From Pseudomonas koreensis (GTDB taxonomy: Bacteria > Pseudomonadota > Gammaproteobacteria > Pseudomonadales > Pseudomonadaceae), in assembly GCF_024169245.1 (NCBI RefSeq), contig NZ_JALJWP010000001.1, positions 4,403,501 through 4,467,500 of the forward strand: DNA of 64,000 nt. Reading direction: 5' to 3'. A model generated the notes under the pieces. It searched no databases. It was not told where the DNA came from and saw only the letters and a program-made list of their open reading frames with translations. Positions 42,894 to 51,520 of this stretch are shown piece after piece; positions within the stretch are counted from its first letter, which is position 1; every line of letters begins with the position of its first letter. The translations under genes and the position numbers were made by a program.

Positions 42894-44813
42894 TCACTTC
42901 ATCGACTGGGCAATGATCTGCACCAGATTCAACTGGGTGAACGGTTTCGGCAAGCGCGGCAGTTCCGCGGCGAAGCCTTCCAGCCGCTCGGCGTAACCGG
43001 TGGCGAGAATGATCGGCAGATCCGGCTTGAGCATGCGCACGGCATGGGCCAGTTGCGCGCCGCTCATCTGCGGCATGGCCATGTCGGTGATCAGCAGATC
43101 GATCACTTCGCCCTGATCGAACAATGCCAGCGCCTGGGCCCCGGATGTCGCGCCGATCACGCGGTGGCCGAGGTCCTCGAGCAACAGACTGGTGCTGGTC
43201 AGTACCAGCGAATCATCATCGACCACCAACACACTGAGTCTCGGCACTGCCATCGGCGCCGCATTGGTATACGCCGGTCGGCTGACCGCACGCTCCAGGG
43301 CTACCGGAATCCACAACTCGGCCGCCGTGCCATGGCCCTTCTCGCTCTTGAGAATAAAGCGCCCGCCCAGCTGCTCGATGAAGCCGTGCACCATCGACAA
43401 GCCCAGCCCGGTGCCTTTGCCCAGACCTTTAGTGGTGAAAAACGGGTCGCGGGCGCAGGCCAGCGTCGCCTCATCCATGCCTTCGCCGGTGTCGATCAGG
43501 CTCAGGCAGACATAACGGCCCGCCGCCAAAGTCGAATGACTATGTTCCAGCACCACTTCGGCCTGTGCCTGAATGATCACCTTGCCGCCCTCAGGCATGG
43601 CATCTCGCGCGTTGGTGGCGAGGTTGAGGATAGCCAGTTCCAGTTGATTGCTGTCGGCCAGCACCGGCTGCAGATCTTCGGGAAAGCGCGTTTCGATGCG
43701 AATCCCCGGCCCCAGCGAGCTGCGCAGCAGCCCGGTAATGCCTTGCACCAATTGCGCGATATCCACCGATTCGGTTTTCAGTTCCTGGCGGCGGGCGAAG
43801 GCCAGCATGCGTTGCGTCAGCGAGACTCCGCGCAAGGCGCCTTGAGTGGCGTTCTCCAGCAGTCGAGCGATTTTCGGCGCGTCGCCAATGCGCTTTTGCA
43901 CAATTTCGAGATTGCCGAGAATGACTGTCAGCAGGTTGTTGAAGTCATGGGCGATGCCGCCACTGAGTTGTCCGATCGCCTGCATCTTCTGCGCCTGGAA
44001 CAACGCTTCACGGGTTTTCTCCAGCGCCAGTTGCGCCTCGTGTGCCTCGGTTACATCGCGGGTGATCTTGGCAAAGCCGAGCAGCGCGCCCGTGTCGCCG
44101 CGTATCGCATCGACCACTACGTGGGCAAGAAAGCGCGTGCCGTCCTTGCGCATCCGCCAGCTGCGGTTCTCGAAACGGCCTTCGCGGGTGGCAATCTCCA
44201 GCGAACGCTGTGGCTCGCCCAGTTCACGGTCTTCGGGGGTGTAGAAAATCGAAAAATGCTGGCCGATGATTTCTTCCGGCAGATACCCCTTGATCCGCTG
44301 CGCGCCCTGGTTCCAGTTGCTCACGCAACCTTCGGGGCTGAGCATGTAGATCGCGTAGTCGGTGACGCCCTGTACCAGCAGGCGAAACTGCTGTTCGCTT
44401 TGCTTGAGAGTTTCCTCGGCCATTTTGCGGTCGGTGAGGTCGCGGGTGATCTTGGCGAAACCGAGCAGCTTGCCGCTGGGATCGATGATCGGGTCGATCA
44501 CTACATGCGACCAGAAATGCGTGCCGTCCTTGCGCACGCGCCAGCCTTCGCCTTCGAAGCGGCCTTCACGGATCGCTGTGTCCAGCGCCCGTTGCGGCAT
44601 GCCATTGGCGCGGTCTTCAGGGGTGTAGAAGCGTGAAAAGTGCTCGCCGATGATTTCCGCTTCTTCGTAACCCTTGAAACGCTTGGCGCCGGAGTTCCAA
44701 CTGGTGATGGTACCGTCGGGGTCGATCATGTAGATCGCATAGTCGACAACCGCGTCGATCAGCAGCCGGAAGCGGCTGTCGTCGATCGCTGCGGTTCTGT
44801 TGTTCTCACTCAT
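42894..44813 (-). CDS. PAS-PAS hybrid histidine kinase
   Basis: A 639-residue cytoplasmic hybrid sensor. Two similar PAS/PAC domains (about 12-130 and 140-262, each with AIYM and RKDGT motifs) precede HisKA with H289 in GGIAHDFNNLL, an HATPase with NARDAMPEGG, DTGEGMD and GKGTGLGLSMV, and a C-terminal receiver with D577 in LLITDMAMPQMSG. There is no membrane segment, so the signal is intracellular. It starts at the ATG at 44813 and overlaps the helicase gene by eight bases, so it is translationally coupled to a DNA-repair pair. Confidence 0.9.
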   Translation of the reverse strand: MSENNRTAAIDDSRFRLLIDAVVDYAIYMIDPDGTITSWNSGAKRFKGYEEAEIIGEHFSRFYTPEDRANGMPQRALDTAIREGRFEGEGWRVRKDGTHFWSHVVIDPIIDPSGKLLGFAKITRDLTDRKMAEETLKQSEQQFRLLVQGVTDYAIYMLSPEGCVSNWNQGAQRIKGYLPEEIIGQHFSIFYTPEDRELGEPQRSLEIATREGRFENRSWRMRKDGTRFLAHVVVDAIRGDTGALLGFAKITRDVTEAHEAQLALEKTREALFQAQKMQAIGQLSGGIAHDFNNLLTVILGNLEIVQKRIGDAPKIARLLENATQGALRGVSLTQRMLAFARRQELKTESVDIAQLVQGITGLLRSSLGPGIRIETRFPEDLQPVLADSNQLELAILNLATNARDAMPEGGKVIIQAQAEVVLEHSHSTLAAGRYVCLSLIDTGEGMDEATLACARDPFFTTKGLGKGTGLGLSMVHGFIEQLGGRFILKSEKGHGTAAELWIPVALERAVSRPAYTNAAPMAVPRLSVLVVDDDSLVLTSTSLLLEDLGHRVIGATSGAQALALFDQGEVIDLLITDMAMPQMSGAQLAHAVRMLKPDLPIILATGYAERLEGFAAELPRLPKPFTQLNLVQIIAQSMK

Positions 44814-47136
44814 CACACTCACCAGCCACTGTCATGGGCTGAAGTATGCGTGAATCCGTCGATTTGAAAAGTGCCGGTTCGCTTTTGATTGCCCACCAGC
44901 GCGGCAGCAGCTGCTTGATGCGGCTTTCGGCAAAGCGGTCGTCGATGAGCATGACCGTGCCGCGATCCTCGCGGGTGCGGATCACCCGCCCGGCGGCTTG
45001 TACGACTTTTTGCATGCCCGGGTACAAATAGGTGTAGTCGTAGCCGGCGCCAAAAATGGCGGCCATGCGCCGCTTCATCTGCTCGTTGACCGGGTTGAGC
45101 TGCGCCAGCCCCAGCGTGGCGATGAACGCGCCGATCAGCCGCGCACCGGGCAGATCGATGCCCTCGCCAAACGCCCCGCCCAGCACCGCAAACCCGACGC
45201 CCTGGCTGTCGGCGCTGAACTGGTCGAGAAACGCCTGCCGCGCGCCCTCGGCCATGCCTCGCGATTGCAACCACTGGGTGATGTGCGGATGGCGCTCGGC
45301 CAATAACGTCGCGACTTGTTGCAGGTAATCGAAACTGCTGAAAAACGCCAGGTAGTTGCCTGGGCGCTCGCTGAACTGGCGCGCGATCAGCTCGACTATC
45401 GGCTCCAGCGAGGCCTGGCGATGGTTGAAGCGGGTGGAGATCTGACTGACGATGTGCACCTGCAACTGCTCGGCGCTGAACGGCGATTCGACGTCGATGC
45501 ACACCGTGTCAGCGGGCGTGCCAAGGAGGTCGGCGTAATAGTTGCGCGGGCTCAGCGTGGCCGAGAACAGCACGCTGCTGCGCGCTGCGGTCAGGCGCGG
45601 GCCGATGAACGCTGCCGGCACCACGTTGCGCAGGCACAGTTGCGACAGCGGACGTTTGCGGTCGAGGTCGCGTTTGCTGATATCGAACAGGTAATGCTCG
45701 TCGTACAGCTCGGCGACCCGGGCAAATTGCAGCAGATCGAAATAGAAGTTCTGCAAACCGCTGTCGAGGCCTTGCGGATGCTCGTTGAGGTAATCGCCAA
45801 TGGCCGCGCAGCACAGGGAAATGGCTTGCAGGAGTTTGTCCGGGGCTTTGTCATAGGCCTGATAAGCCGCCAATTGCGGCGCATGCAGCGCGTTCCATTC
45901 GCGGTTGACCCGTTGCAGGGAATTTTTCAACGCTGCCGGCGCGGTTTTGCGCACAGTGCCGAGGGTGAACTGGTCGAGACTGGCGCTGTACATCTGCCGG
46001 CCGCGTTCGACCAGGTTATGCGCCTCGTCGGCCAGCACCGCGACTTTCCACTGATTGAGCTGGGCCAGACCGAACAGCAGCGCACTGAAGTCGAAGTAAT
46101 AGTTGTAGTCGGCAACCACCACATCCGCCCAACGGGCCATTTCCTGACTCAGGTAATACGGGCAAACGCTGTGCTGCGCGGCGACTTCCCGCATTGCCAC
46201 CTGATCCAGCAGGTTGATCTGGCTGGCGGCTTCGCGGGCAGCGGGCAAGCGATCATAAAAGCCTTGGGCCAACGGACAGGATTCGCCATGACAGGCCTTG
46301 TCCGGGTGTTCGCAGGCCTTGTCGCGGGCGACCATTTCCATCACCCGCAGCGGCAAGTCCGGCGTTTGCCTGAACAACACCTGACTGGCATCCAGCGCCA
46401 GCTTGCGCCCCGGGGTCTTGGCGGTGAGAAAGAACACCTTGTCCAGTTGCTGCGGCGCCAGCGCCTTGAGCATCGGAAACAGCGTGCCGAGGGTTTTGCC
46501 AATGCCCGTCGGCGCCTGGGCCATCAGGCAGCGCCCGGTGCTGACGGCTTTGAACACCGACTCGGCCAGATGCCGTTGGCCCGGACGAAAATCCGCGTGG
46601 GGGAACGCCAGTTGCTGCGCGGCCAGATTGCGCGCTTCGCGGTGGGCCATTTCCTGCTCGGCCCATTGCAGGAACAAGCCGCACTGCTGCGCGAAAAACG
46701 TCTGGAGTGACTCGGCGCTGTGGGATTCGACCAGGCAGGTTTCCTTTTCGCTGACGATGTCGAAATACACCAGCGCCAGATTGATCTGCTCCAGTTGCAG
46801 TTTCTGGCACATCAACCAACCGTAGATCTTTGCTTGCGCCCAGTGCAACTGGCGATGATTGGCCGGCTGCTTGCTGAGGTCGCCGCGATAGGTCTTGACC
46901 TCTTCCAGGCAATTTTGCGCCGGGTCGAAGCCGTCCGCCCTGCCCTTGACCCGCAATTCGCCGAAGTCGCCTTGCAGCGCTACTTCGCTCTGGTACTGCT
47001 CGCTGCGCCGCGAAGCCACGGTGCGATGGCCGACGATGCCTTCCAGCGCAGTCGGTGACGGAGTGAAACGCAGGTCGAGGTCGCCGGTCTTGGCGGTGAA
47101 TTCGCACAGTGCGCGGACGGCGACGCTGTAACTCAA
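44806..47136 (-). CDS. Rad3/XPD-DinG family helicase with nuclease-like N-terminus
   Basis: A superfamily 2 DNA helicase of about 776 residues. It has Walker A APTGIGKT, the DEAH box ADEAHNLVE, motif VI QAAGRVIRTREDRG, and cysteines (ACEHPDKACHGESCPL and VCPYY) placed like the XPD iron-sulfur cluster. Residues about 65-90 (GRADGFD, then LEEVKTY) look like a PD-(D/E)XK nuclease core, as in Cas4/AddB-like proteins. The start is uncertain. I favour a TTG at 47136 (TTGA overlap with the nuclease stop), giving MSYSVAVRALCEFTAK; an ATG at 47154 also fits. It is cotranscribed with the FAN1-like nuclease. Confidence 0.87.
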   Translation of the reverse strand: MSYSVAVRALCEFTAKTGDLDLRFTPSPTALEGIVGHRTVASRRSEQYQSEVALQGDFGELRVKGRADGFDPAQNCLEEVKTYRGDLSKQPANHRQLHWAQAKIYGWLMCQKLQLEQINLALVYFDIVSEKETCLVESHSAESLQTFFAQQCGLFLQWAEQEMAHREARNLAAQQLAFPHADFRPGQRHLAESVFKAVSTGRCLMAQAPTGIGKTLGTLFPMLKALAPQQLDKVFFLTAKTPGRKLALDASQVLFRQTPDLPLRVMEMVARDKACEHPDKACHGESCPLAQGFYDRLPAAREAASQINLLDQVAMREVAAQHSVCPYYLSQEMARWADVVVADYNYYFDFSALLFGLAQLNQWKVAVLADEAHNLVERGRQMYSASLDQFTLGTVRKTAPAALKNSLQRVNREWNALHAPQLAAYQAYDKAPDKLLQAISLCCAAIGDYLNEHPQGLDSGLQNFYFDLLQFARVAELYDEHYLFDISKRDLDRKRPLSQLCLRNVVPAAFIGPRLTAARSSVLFSATLSPRNYYADLLGTPADTVCIDVESPFSAEQLQVHIVSQISTRFNHRQASLEPIVELIARQFSERPGNYLAFFSSFDYLQQVATLLAERHPHITQWLQSRGMAEGARQAFLDQFSADSQGVGFAVLGGAFGEGIDLPGARLIGAFIATLGLAQLNPVNEQMKRRMAAIFGAGYDYTYLYPGMQKVVQAAGRVIRTREDRGTVMLIDDRFAESRIKQLLPRWWAIKSEPALFKSTDSRILQPMTVAGECDE

Positions 47137-48785
47137 GCGCTCTGCTCCGCCCATTGCACGTAACACACGGCCACCGGCATCTGGTGCTCGTGGCAGAACT
47201 CCAGCCAGCGTAGTTGATTGTCCTGCAAGCGGTCGCCGGGGCCTTTGACTTCGATCATCCGGTAGGTCTTGTGCTGCGGCCAGAACTGGATCAGGTCCGG
47301 CATGCCGGCGCGGTTGGCCTTGATGTCGAGCAGCAGGCGCTTGAACCAGTGCTTGAGGTGGTCAGCGGGAAGGCAGGCCAGCGCCTGTTCAAGCAATGCT
47401 TCATTGAGCGCGCCCCAGAACACGAACGGCGACTGGATCCCCCATTTGTCGACGAAGCGCTGGCGGATCGTCTCGGCGTAGCGGCCGTCGTCGAGCTCGT
47501 CCAGACACGCCTGAAACAGTTCGGCGCGACGCTCGAGGAAATCCTCGCTGAGCAGATCGACCGGGCCGCGCTGGAACGGGTGAAAGAACGCGCCCGGCAC
47601 CGGCGCGAAAATCGCCGGCCAGCACAACAGGCCGAACAGTGAGTTGATCAGGCTGTTCTCGACGTAATGCACCGGGCCGTCATCGGCGTGCAAGTGCGCT
47701 TGCACATGGAATTCCACCGACCGCGTCGGATCGACGCGTGGCAAGTGCAAGTCCAGGCGCTCGACAGCTCTGGCCTTGGCTCGCTTGAGCGGCGGACCAC
47801 CAAGTTTGCGCCGCAGACGCGGGACGATGCGTTGCAAGCCCTGCTGCTCGGCGGCACTTTGCGGCGCCTGTTCGGCCAGCGTGCCGAGCTCCAGCGCCAG
47901 CGCATATTCGCCGCAGCGTTCGAGCACGCGGATCATGCGCAGCCGTGCGCCCGGATAAGCGCACTCGCGGTAAACACTCAGGGCCAGCGCAAAGTCGCCG
48001 ATGCGCTCGCCATACTGGCCGATCTGGAACAACGCCTTGGCTTGCCGGCGGCGCAGCCACGGGTTGTCGAACTGCACGGCGTTGATCTGTTCGACGATCT
48101 CCTCCAGCGGCTCACCCGCCTCGAAACGCAGTTGGCACTGATGCAGGAACAGGCAGGCGTCGACGTCTTCGCGACTGCGCAGGCCTCGGGAATCAGCGCA
48201 GAACTCGACTTTTTCATAGGTGAAGATGCCAAGGTCGGCGAGCACGAATTCCGACCAGTCCTGATACAGATTGCCGAAAAACATCAGCCGCAGGCGATCG
48301 CACAAATCCATCAGGGTCAGGCTGAACAGCCGGTCAGGCAGTTGCGGCGCCCAGGCGCGCAGGGTTTGCGCCTCGGCGAACTGTTCAGCCAGCAGCGGCA
48401 GCCATTCGTCCTTGCGGCCTTTCGGTTGCTCGATGAAGGCGCCAAAGGCTTGCAGGATCTCGGCCTTGAGCAAGACATCGAACAGTTCTGCCAGCGTCAG
48501 CGCAGCGGAATCGTCGAGCCAGCCGTGATCGAGCAACGGTTGCGCGGCCTCGGCGATATCGCCGATCTCCACATAATTGAGTTTGCTCGCGCGAAAATGA
48601 ATGCCCTTGCGCATGACCATGCGCACCAGCAATCCCTGCGAGGCTGGCGGCAGCGTGTTGAACTCGCGGATGAAGCCGTGTTCGCGTGCGCTCATCACAT
48701 CGGCATAACGAAGCCCAAGCCAATCAAGCACTTGCCGGAAGTTGTTGAGGTAATAGAACGGATCGTCGAGAGGGTTGGAGGTCAC
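47133..48785 (-). CDS. FAN1-like structure-specific nuclease (VRR-NUC)
   Basis: A 550-residue protein ending in a VRR-NUC domain (about 440-545). Catalytic-type motifs are GMPDLIQFW and IEVKGPGDRLQDNQ, followed by the helix that ends the domain. The preceding helical part (SAP/TPR-like, with repeated ALxLYREC-type helices) matches bacterial FAN1. FAN1 incises 5' flaps and unhooks interstrand crosslinks. It is the first gene of the operon with the helicase and the hybrid kinase. Confidence 0.87.
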   Translation of the reverse strand: MTSNPLDDPFYYLNNFRQVLDWLGLRYADVMSAREHGFIREFNTLPPASQGLLVRMVMRKGIHFRASKLNYVEIGDIAEAAQPLLDHGWLDDSAALTLAELFDVLLKAEILQAFGAFIEQPKGRKDEWLPLLAEQFAEAQTLRAWAPQLPDRLFSLTLMDLCDRLRLMFFGNLYQDWSEFVLADLGIFTYEKVEFCADSRGLRSREDVDACLFLHQCQLRFEAGEPLEEIVEQINAVQFDNPWLRRRQAKALFQIGQYGERIGDFALALSVYRECAYPGARLRMIRVLERCGEYALALELGTLAEQAPQSAAEQQGLQRIVPRLRRKLGGPPLKRAKARAVERLDLHLPRVDPTRSVEFHVQAHLHADDGPVHYVENSLINSLFGLLCWPAIFAPVPGAFFHPFQRGPVDLLSEDFLERRAELFQACLDELDDGRYAETIRQRFVDKWGIQSPFVFWGALNEALLEQALACLPADHLKHWFKRLLLDIKANRAGMPDLIQFWPQHKTYRMIEVKGPGDRLQDNQLRWLEFCHEHQMPVAVCYVQWAEQSA

Positions 48786-48980
48786 GGGAATTCAAAGCCA
48801 CGGCAAGCGAACACTGGTTATGCGTACAGATAACAGCTCAGCCCTGTCCGGCGCAAACGGAAAAAGATCAATGGCATTTTTTCGCGCCGAGATCGAACTT
48901 TTCCGCCGATGCTGGCACCAACCGCGTTAGAGGGCCGACAATGCCCGCAATCACATTCAAGCAAGGAGTCAGAAGTGGGT

Positions 48981-49205
48981 ATGAAAATCAAGATGCTGGG
49001 CATTCCTGTAGCGGTCGCAGCCCTGTTGGCGCTGGGCGGCTGTTCGACCCAGACCGTGGTGACGCTGCAGAATGGCACCCAATACCTGACCGAGGACATG
49101 CCGAAGACCAAGACCGAAGATGGCTTCTATGAATTCGAGGACATTTCCGGCGCCAAGGTCAAGGTTCGCGCTGATGAAGTAGCGACCGTTCGCAAGGAAG
49201 ACTGA
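48981..49205 (+). CDS. YgdI/YgdR family small lipoprotein
   Basis: A 74-residue lipoprotein of the DUF903/YgdR type. Lipobox LGGC (C21), then an SH3-like segment VVTLQNGTQYLTEDMPKTK...GFYEFEDISGAKVKVRADEVATV. AAGGAG at 48963-48968 is better spaced for a GTG at 48975, which would add two residues. The function of the family is unknown. Confidence 0.85.
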   Translation: MKIKMLGIPVAVAALLALGGCSTQTVVTLQNGTQYLTEDMPKTKTEDGFYEFEDISGAKVKVRADEVATVRKED

Positions 49206-49217
49206 CTTGGCCTGAAT

Positions 49218-49333
49218 GATCGTTCCCATGCGCAGCAAAGGAATGCCTCCACGGACGCTCCGCGTTCGGCTCTCGAGGGGGACGCAGAGCGTCCCGGGCT
49301 GCATTCCCACGCGGAGCGTGGGAACGATCACAT
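49218..49333. repeat. Inverted repeat (GATCGTTCCCA type)
   Basis: GATCGTTCCCATGC and its inverted end GCGTGGGAACGATC enclose arms around CGGACGCTCCGCG / GGACGCAGAGCGTCC. A related element lies at 56384. A single REP core follows at 49382-49409, and a GGGGCC / GGCCCC hairpin at 49408-49425 that may end the exoenzyme transcript. Confidence 0.7.
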
Positions 49334-49434
49334 CGCAGCCTTCGGCAGCTCCTGGTAAAGATTTGTGAACGACGCAGATCCAGTGTGGGAGCGAGCCTGC
49401 TCGCGAAGGGGCCGGCGAAGGCCCCGCACCAACA

Positions 49435-51288
49435 TCAGGCGATAACAACCCCATCGGCACTCAAACTCCCCAGCGCCACGCCCACCAACGTCACCGAATC
49501 CCCGCCAAAAGTCAGCACAGTGTCCTGCCCGACCGCTGAGGCATGCGCGCGCAAATCATCCCCCGGCAATACACCCTGCACGCCGAGAAACACCAGTTTG
49601 TCATTGGCCGTATAGCCAAGCACCCGATCCTGGCCGAACGCGCCGTGGAACAGAAACGTATCCGCCCCGCCGCCCGATTCCAGCATATCAATGCCAGCGC
49701 CACCGACAAACACGTCATTACCCGCGCCGCCGAGCAAATGATCATTGCCCTCCAGCCCGAACAGCCAGTCGCCGCCAGCGTGCGCCTTTAGCGTGTCAGC
49801 GCCGGCCGAGCCTTTTACGCTCGATTCATAAGCGGTGAGGTTGCTGCCGACTTTCAACCCCGTGGCGGTGACACTGTGCTCCACGTCGTCCTTGAACACG
49901 CCCCAGAGAAAACCCGGTTCTTTGCTGACAATGCTGCCGATGTCCCGGGTGATGCTGATTCCACCGTTGGCATCGCGGATGTACAGGTTGCCGGCGCCGT
50001 CATTGGCGAAATCAAAGTTCTTCACCGTCTGCTGCAAGTCGAGCGTGTTGCTGCCCTGCCCGCCGAGAATGATGTTGTAGCCGCCGCTGTCGCGGAAGCT
50101 GTCGTTGCCGGCGCGGCCTTCCAGATAATCGTTGCCGCTGCCGCCCTGAATCAGGTCGTTGCCGTCACTGCCGATGATGAATGTGCTGCCCTTGTGGGTT
50201 TCGGCGTTGCGGTTCAGATCCTGCACCCAGGTATTGGCCCGGGCCGGGTCGGACAGGTTGGCGACAATGATCGTCGAGTCACGACTGGTCAGATCATAGA
50301 ACTGCGATTCCAGCATGCGGGTCATGCCATCGCCGTAACCCGTGGGCAGGTGCGAGATCCACGTCGGAATGTTCAAAATCGAATACGGCAGCACGTTCCA
50401 CGCGCTCGAGGCGTAGTGGTCATTGAAGCTGACGATGTTGTCGGTGGTCGAGACGTGCGGCGTGTCGTGCACACCCACCGAAGCGCTGCTGAAAGTCGAA
50501 CCGTCGAGGGCGCGAAACACCGGGTCGTTTTCATAGCCGATATTGAGCACCTTGTCGGTACTGCTCTGGGTCGGCGAAGCGTAGGCGATGTAGTTGGAAT
50601 CGGCGAAGAACCCGCCCCATTTGCCGCCGCTCAAGTCAGCCATGCTGTTAACTGCCAGACCGCCGAGGCTGTGGCCGCTGACCAGCACTTCCTTGCCGCT
50701 AAGGCCATTGGCCTGGGCGAATGCGACAACATCGTTGAGCAGATTGCCGAAGGCTTCACCGACGTAGTTTTTCGCGTAATCGGCCGGGCCGAACGCTGCG
50801 AGCAGATCGCTGATCACGTCGCCAATCGAATCGCCGATGAGGATCTCGCGTGGGCCGCTGGTGCCGCGAAAGGCGATGCCCAATTCGGTCAGGTGACCCT
50901 GGGCGTCGTACTTGCCGAGGATTTCCACTTGCGCACTGGTATAGCCGGGCTTTTCGCCGAAGAATGTCCCACGTGCATCGGTCTTGCCGTCGTAGCCCAA
51001 TTGCGCGGCAGTGATTGGCGTCCAGCCGGCTTTCTGCACGGCCTCAAGGGCGAGCTTTTCCGAGTCGGGATTCCATGGAATGCCGGGGATCACCCCTTGC
51101 GAATCGGTGCCGCCAATCAGTGCGGTGACCAGCGTCGCCGGCAAGCCGAGGCCAAAGCCATTGTGCTGGTAACCGGCGGCGAAACCGTTATCGAGGTTGT
51201 GATAGGAATACAGCGTGATCGCCATGGCATCGCTGAACAGCGCCTTGGAATCGGCCGTACCGAAGTTCTTGTAGTCGTATACACCCAT
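49435..51288 (-). CDS. tliA: Class I.3 extracellular lipase
   Basis: Secreted lipase of 617 residues, the length of P. fluorescens TliA. The catalytic triad S207 (SGHSLGG), D255 and H313 falls at the class I.3 positions. Lid 1 (about 46-74) is present. RTX calcium repeats (GSDGNDLIQGGSGNDYLEG, LLGGAGNDVFVGG) and an uncleaved C-terminal type I signal ending in a hydrophobic tail follow. The start at 51288 (MGVYDYKNFG) is the family start; the longer reading has no ribosome site. It is exported by AprDEF encoded at the head of this locus. Confidence 0.95.
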   Translation of the reverse strand: MGVYDYKNFGTADSKALFSDAMAITLYSYHNLDNGFAAGYQHNGFGLGLPATLVTALIGGTDSQGVIPGIPWNPDSEKLALEAVQKAGWTPITAAQLGYDGKTDARGTFFGEKPGYTSAQVEILGKYDAQGHLTELGIAFRGTSGPREILIGDSIGDVISDLLAAFGPADYAKNYVGEAFGNLLNDVVAFAQANGLSGKEVLVSGHSLGGLAVNSMADLSGGKWGGFFADSNYIAYASPTQSSTDKVLNIGYENDPVFRALDGSTFSSASVGVHDTPHVSTTDNIVSFNDHYASSAWNVLPYSILNIPTWISHLPTGYGDGMTRMLESQFYDLTSRDSTIIVANLSDPARANTWVQDLNRNAETHKGSTFIIGSDGNDLIQGGSGNDYLEGRAGNDSFRDSGGYNIILGGQGSNTLDLQQTVKNFDFANDGAGNLYIRDANGGISITRDIGSIVSKEPGFLWGVFKDDVEHSVTATGLKVGSNLTAYESSVKGSAGADTLKAHAGGDWLFGLEGNDHLLGGAGNDVFVGGAGIDMLESGGGADTFLFHGAFGQDRVLGYTANDKLVFLGVQGVLPGDDLRAHASAVGQDTVLTFGGDSVTLVGVALGSLSADGVVIA

Positions 51289-51405
51289 TGCCATTGCCTC
51301 TCTTGTTGTTGGAATTGTCAGAGATAGCTCACAGCCAGAGCGCAAGGCTCCGGAGCATTTCATGTGTCGTTTAATGGTCCCTCAAATGTCATGCGTACAC
51401 CGGAC

Positions 51406-51496
51406 CTGTGGGAGCGAGCCTGCTCGCGAAAGCGGCAGCACATTCAACATCACAATCGCCTGAACCACCGCTTTCGCGAGCAGGCTCGCTCCCACA
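51406..51496. repeat. REP pair (REPIN)
   Basis: Inverted GTGGGAGCGAGCCTGCTCGC-type cores at 51406-51433 and 51470-51496, between the two lipase genes. It may stabilise or attenuate the message. Confidence 0.85.
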
Positions 51497-51520
51497 CTGA
51501 GATCGCCTGCACCTTCGGAA

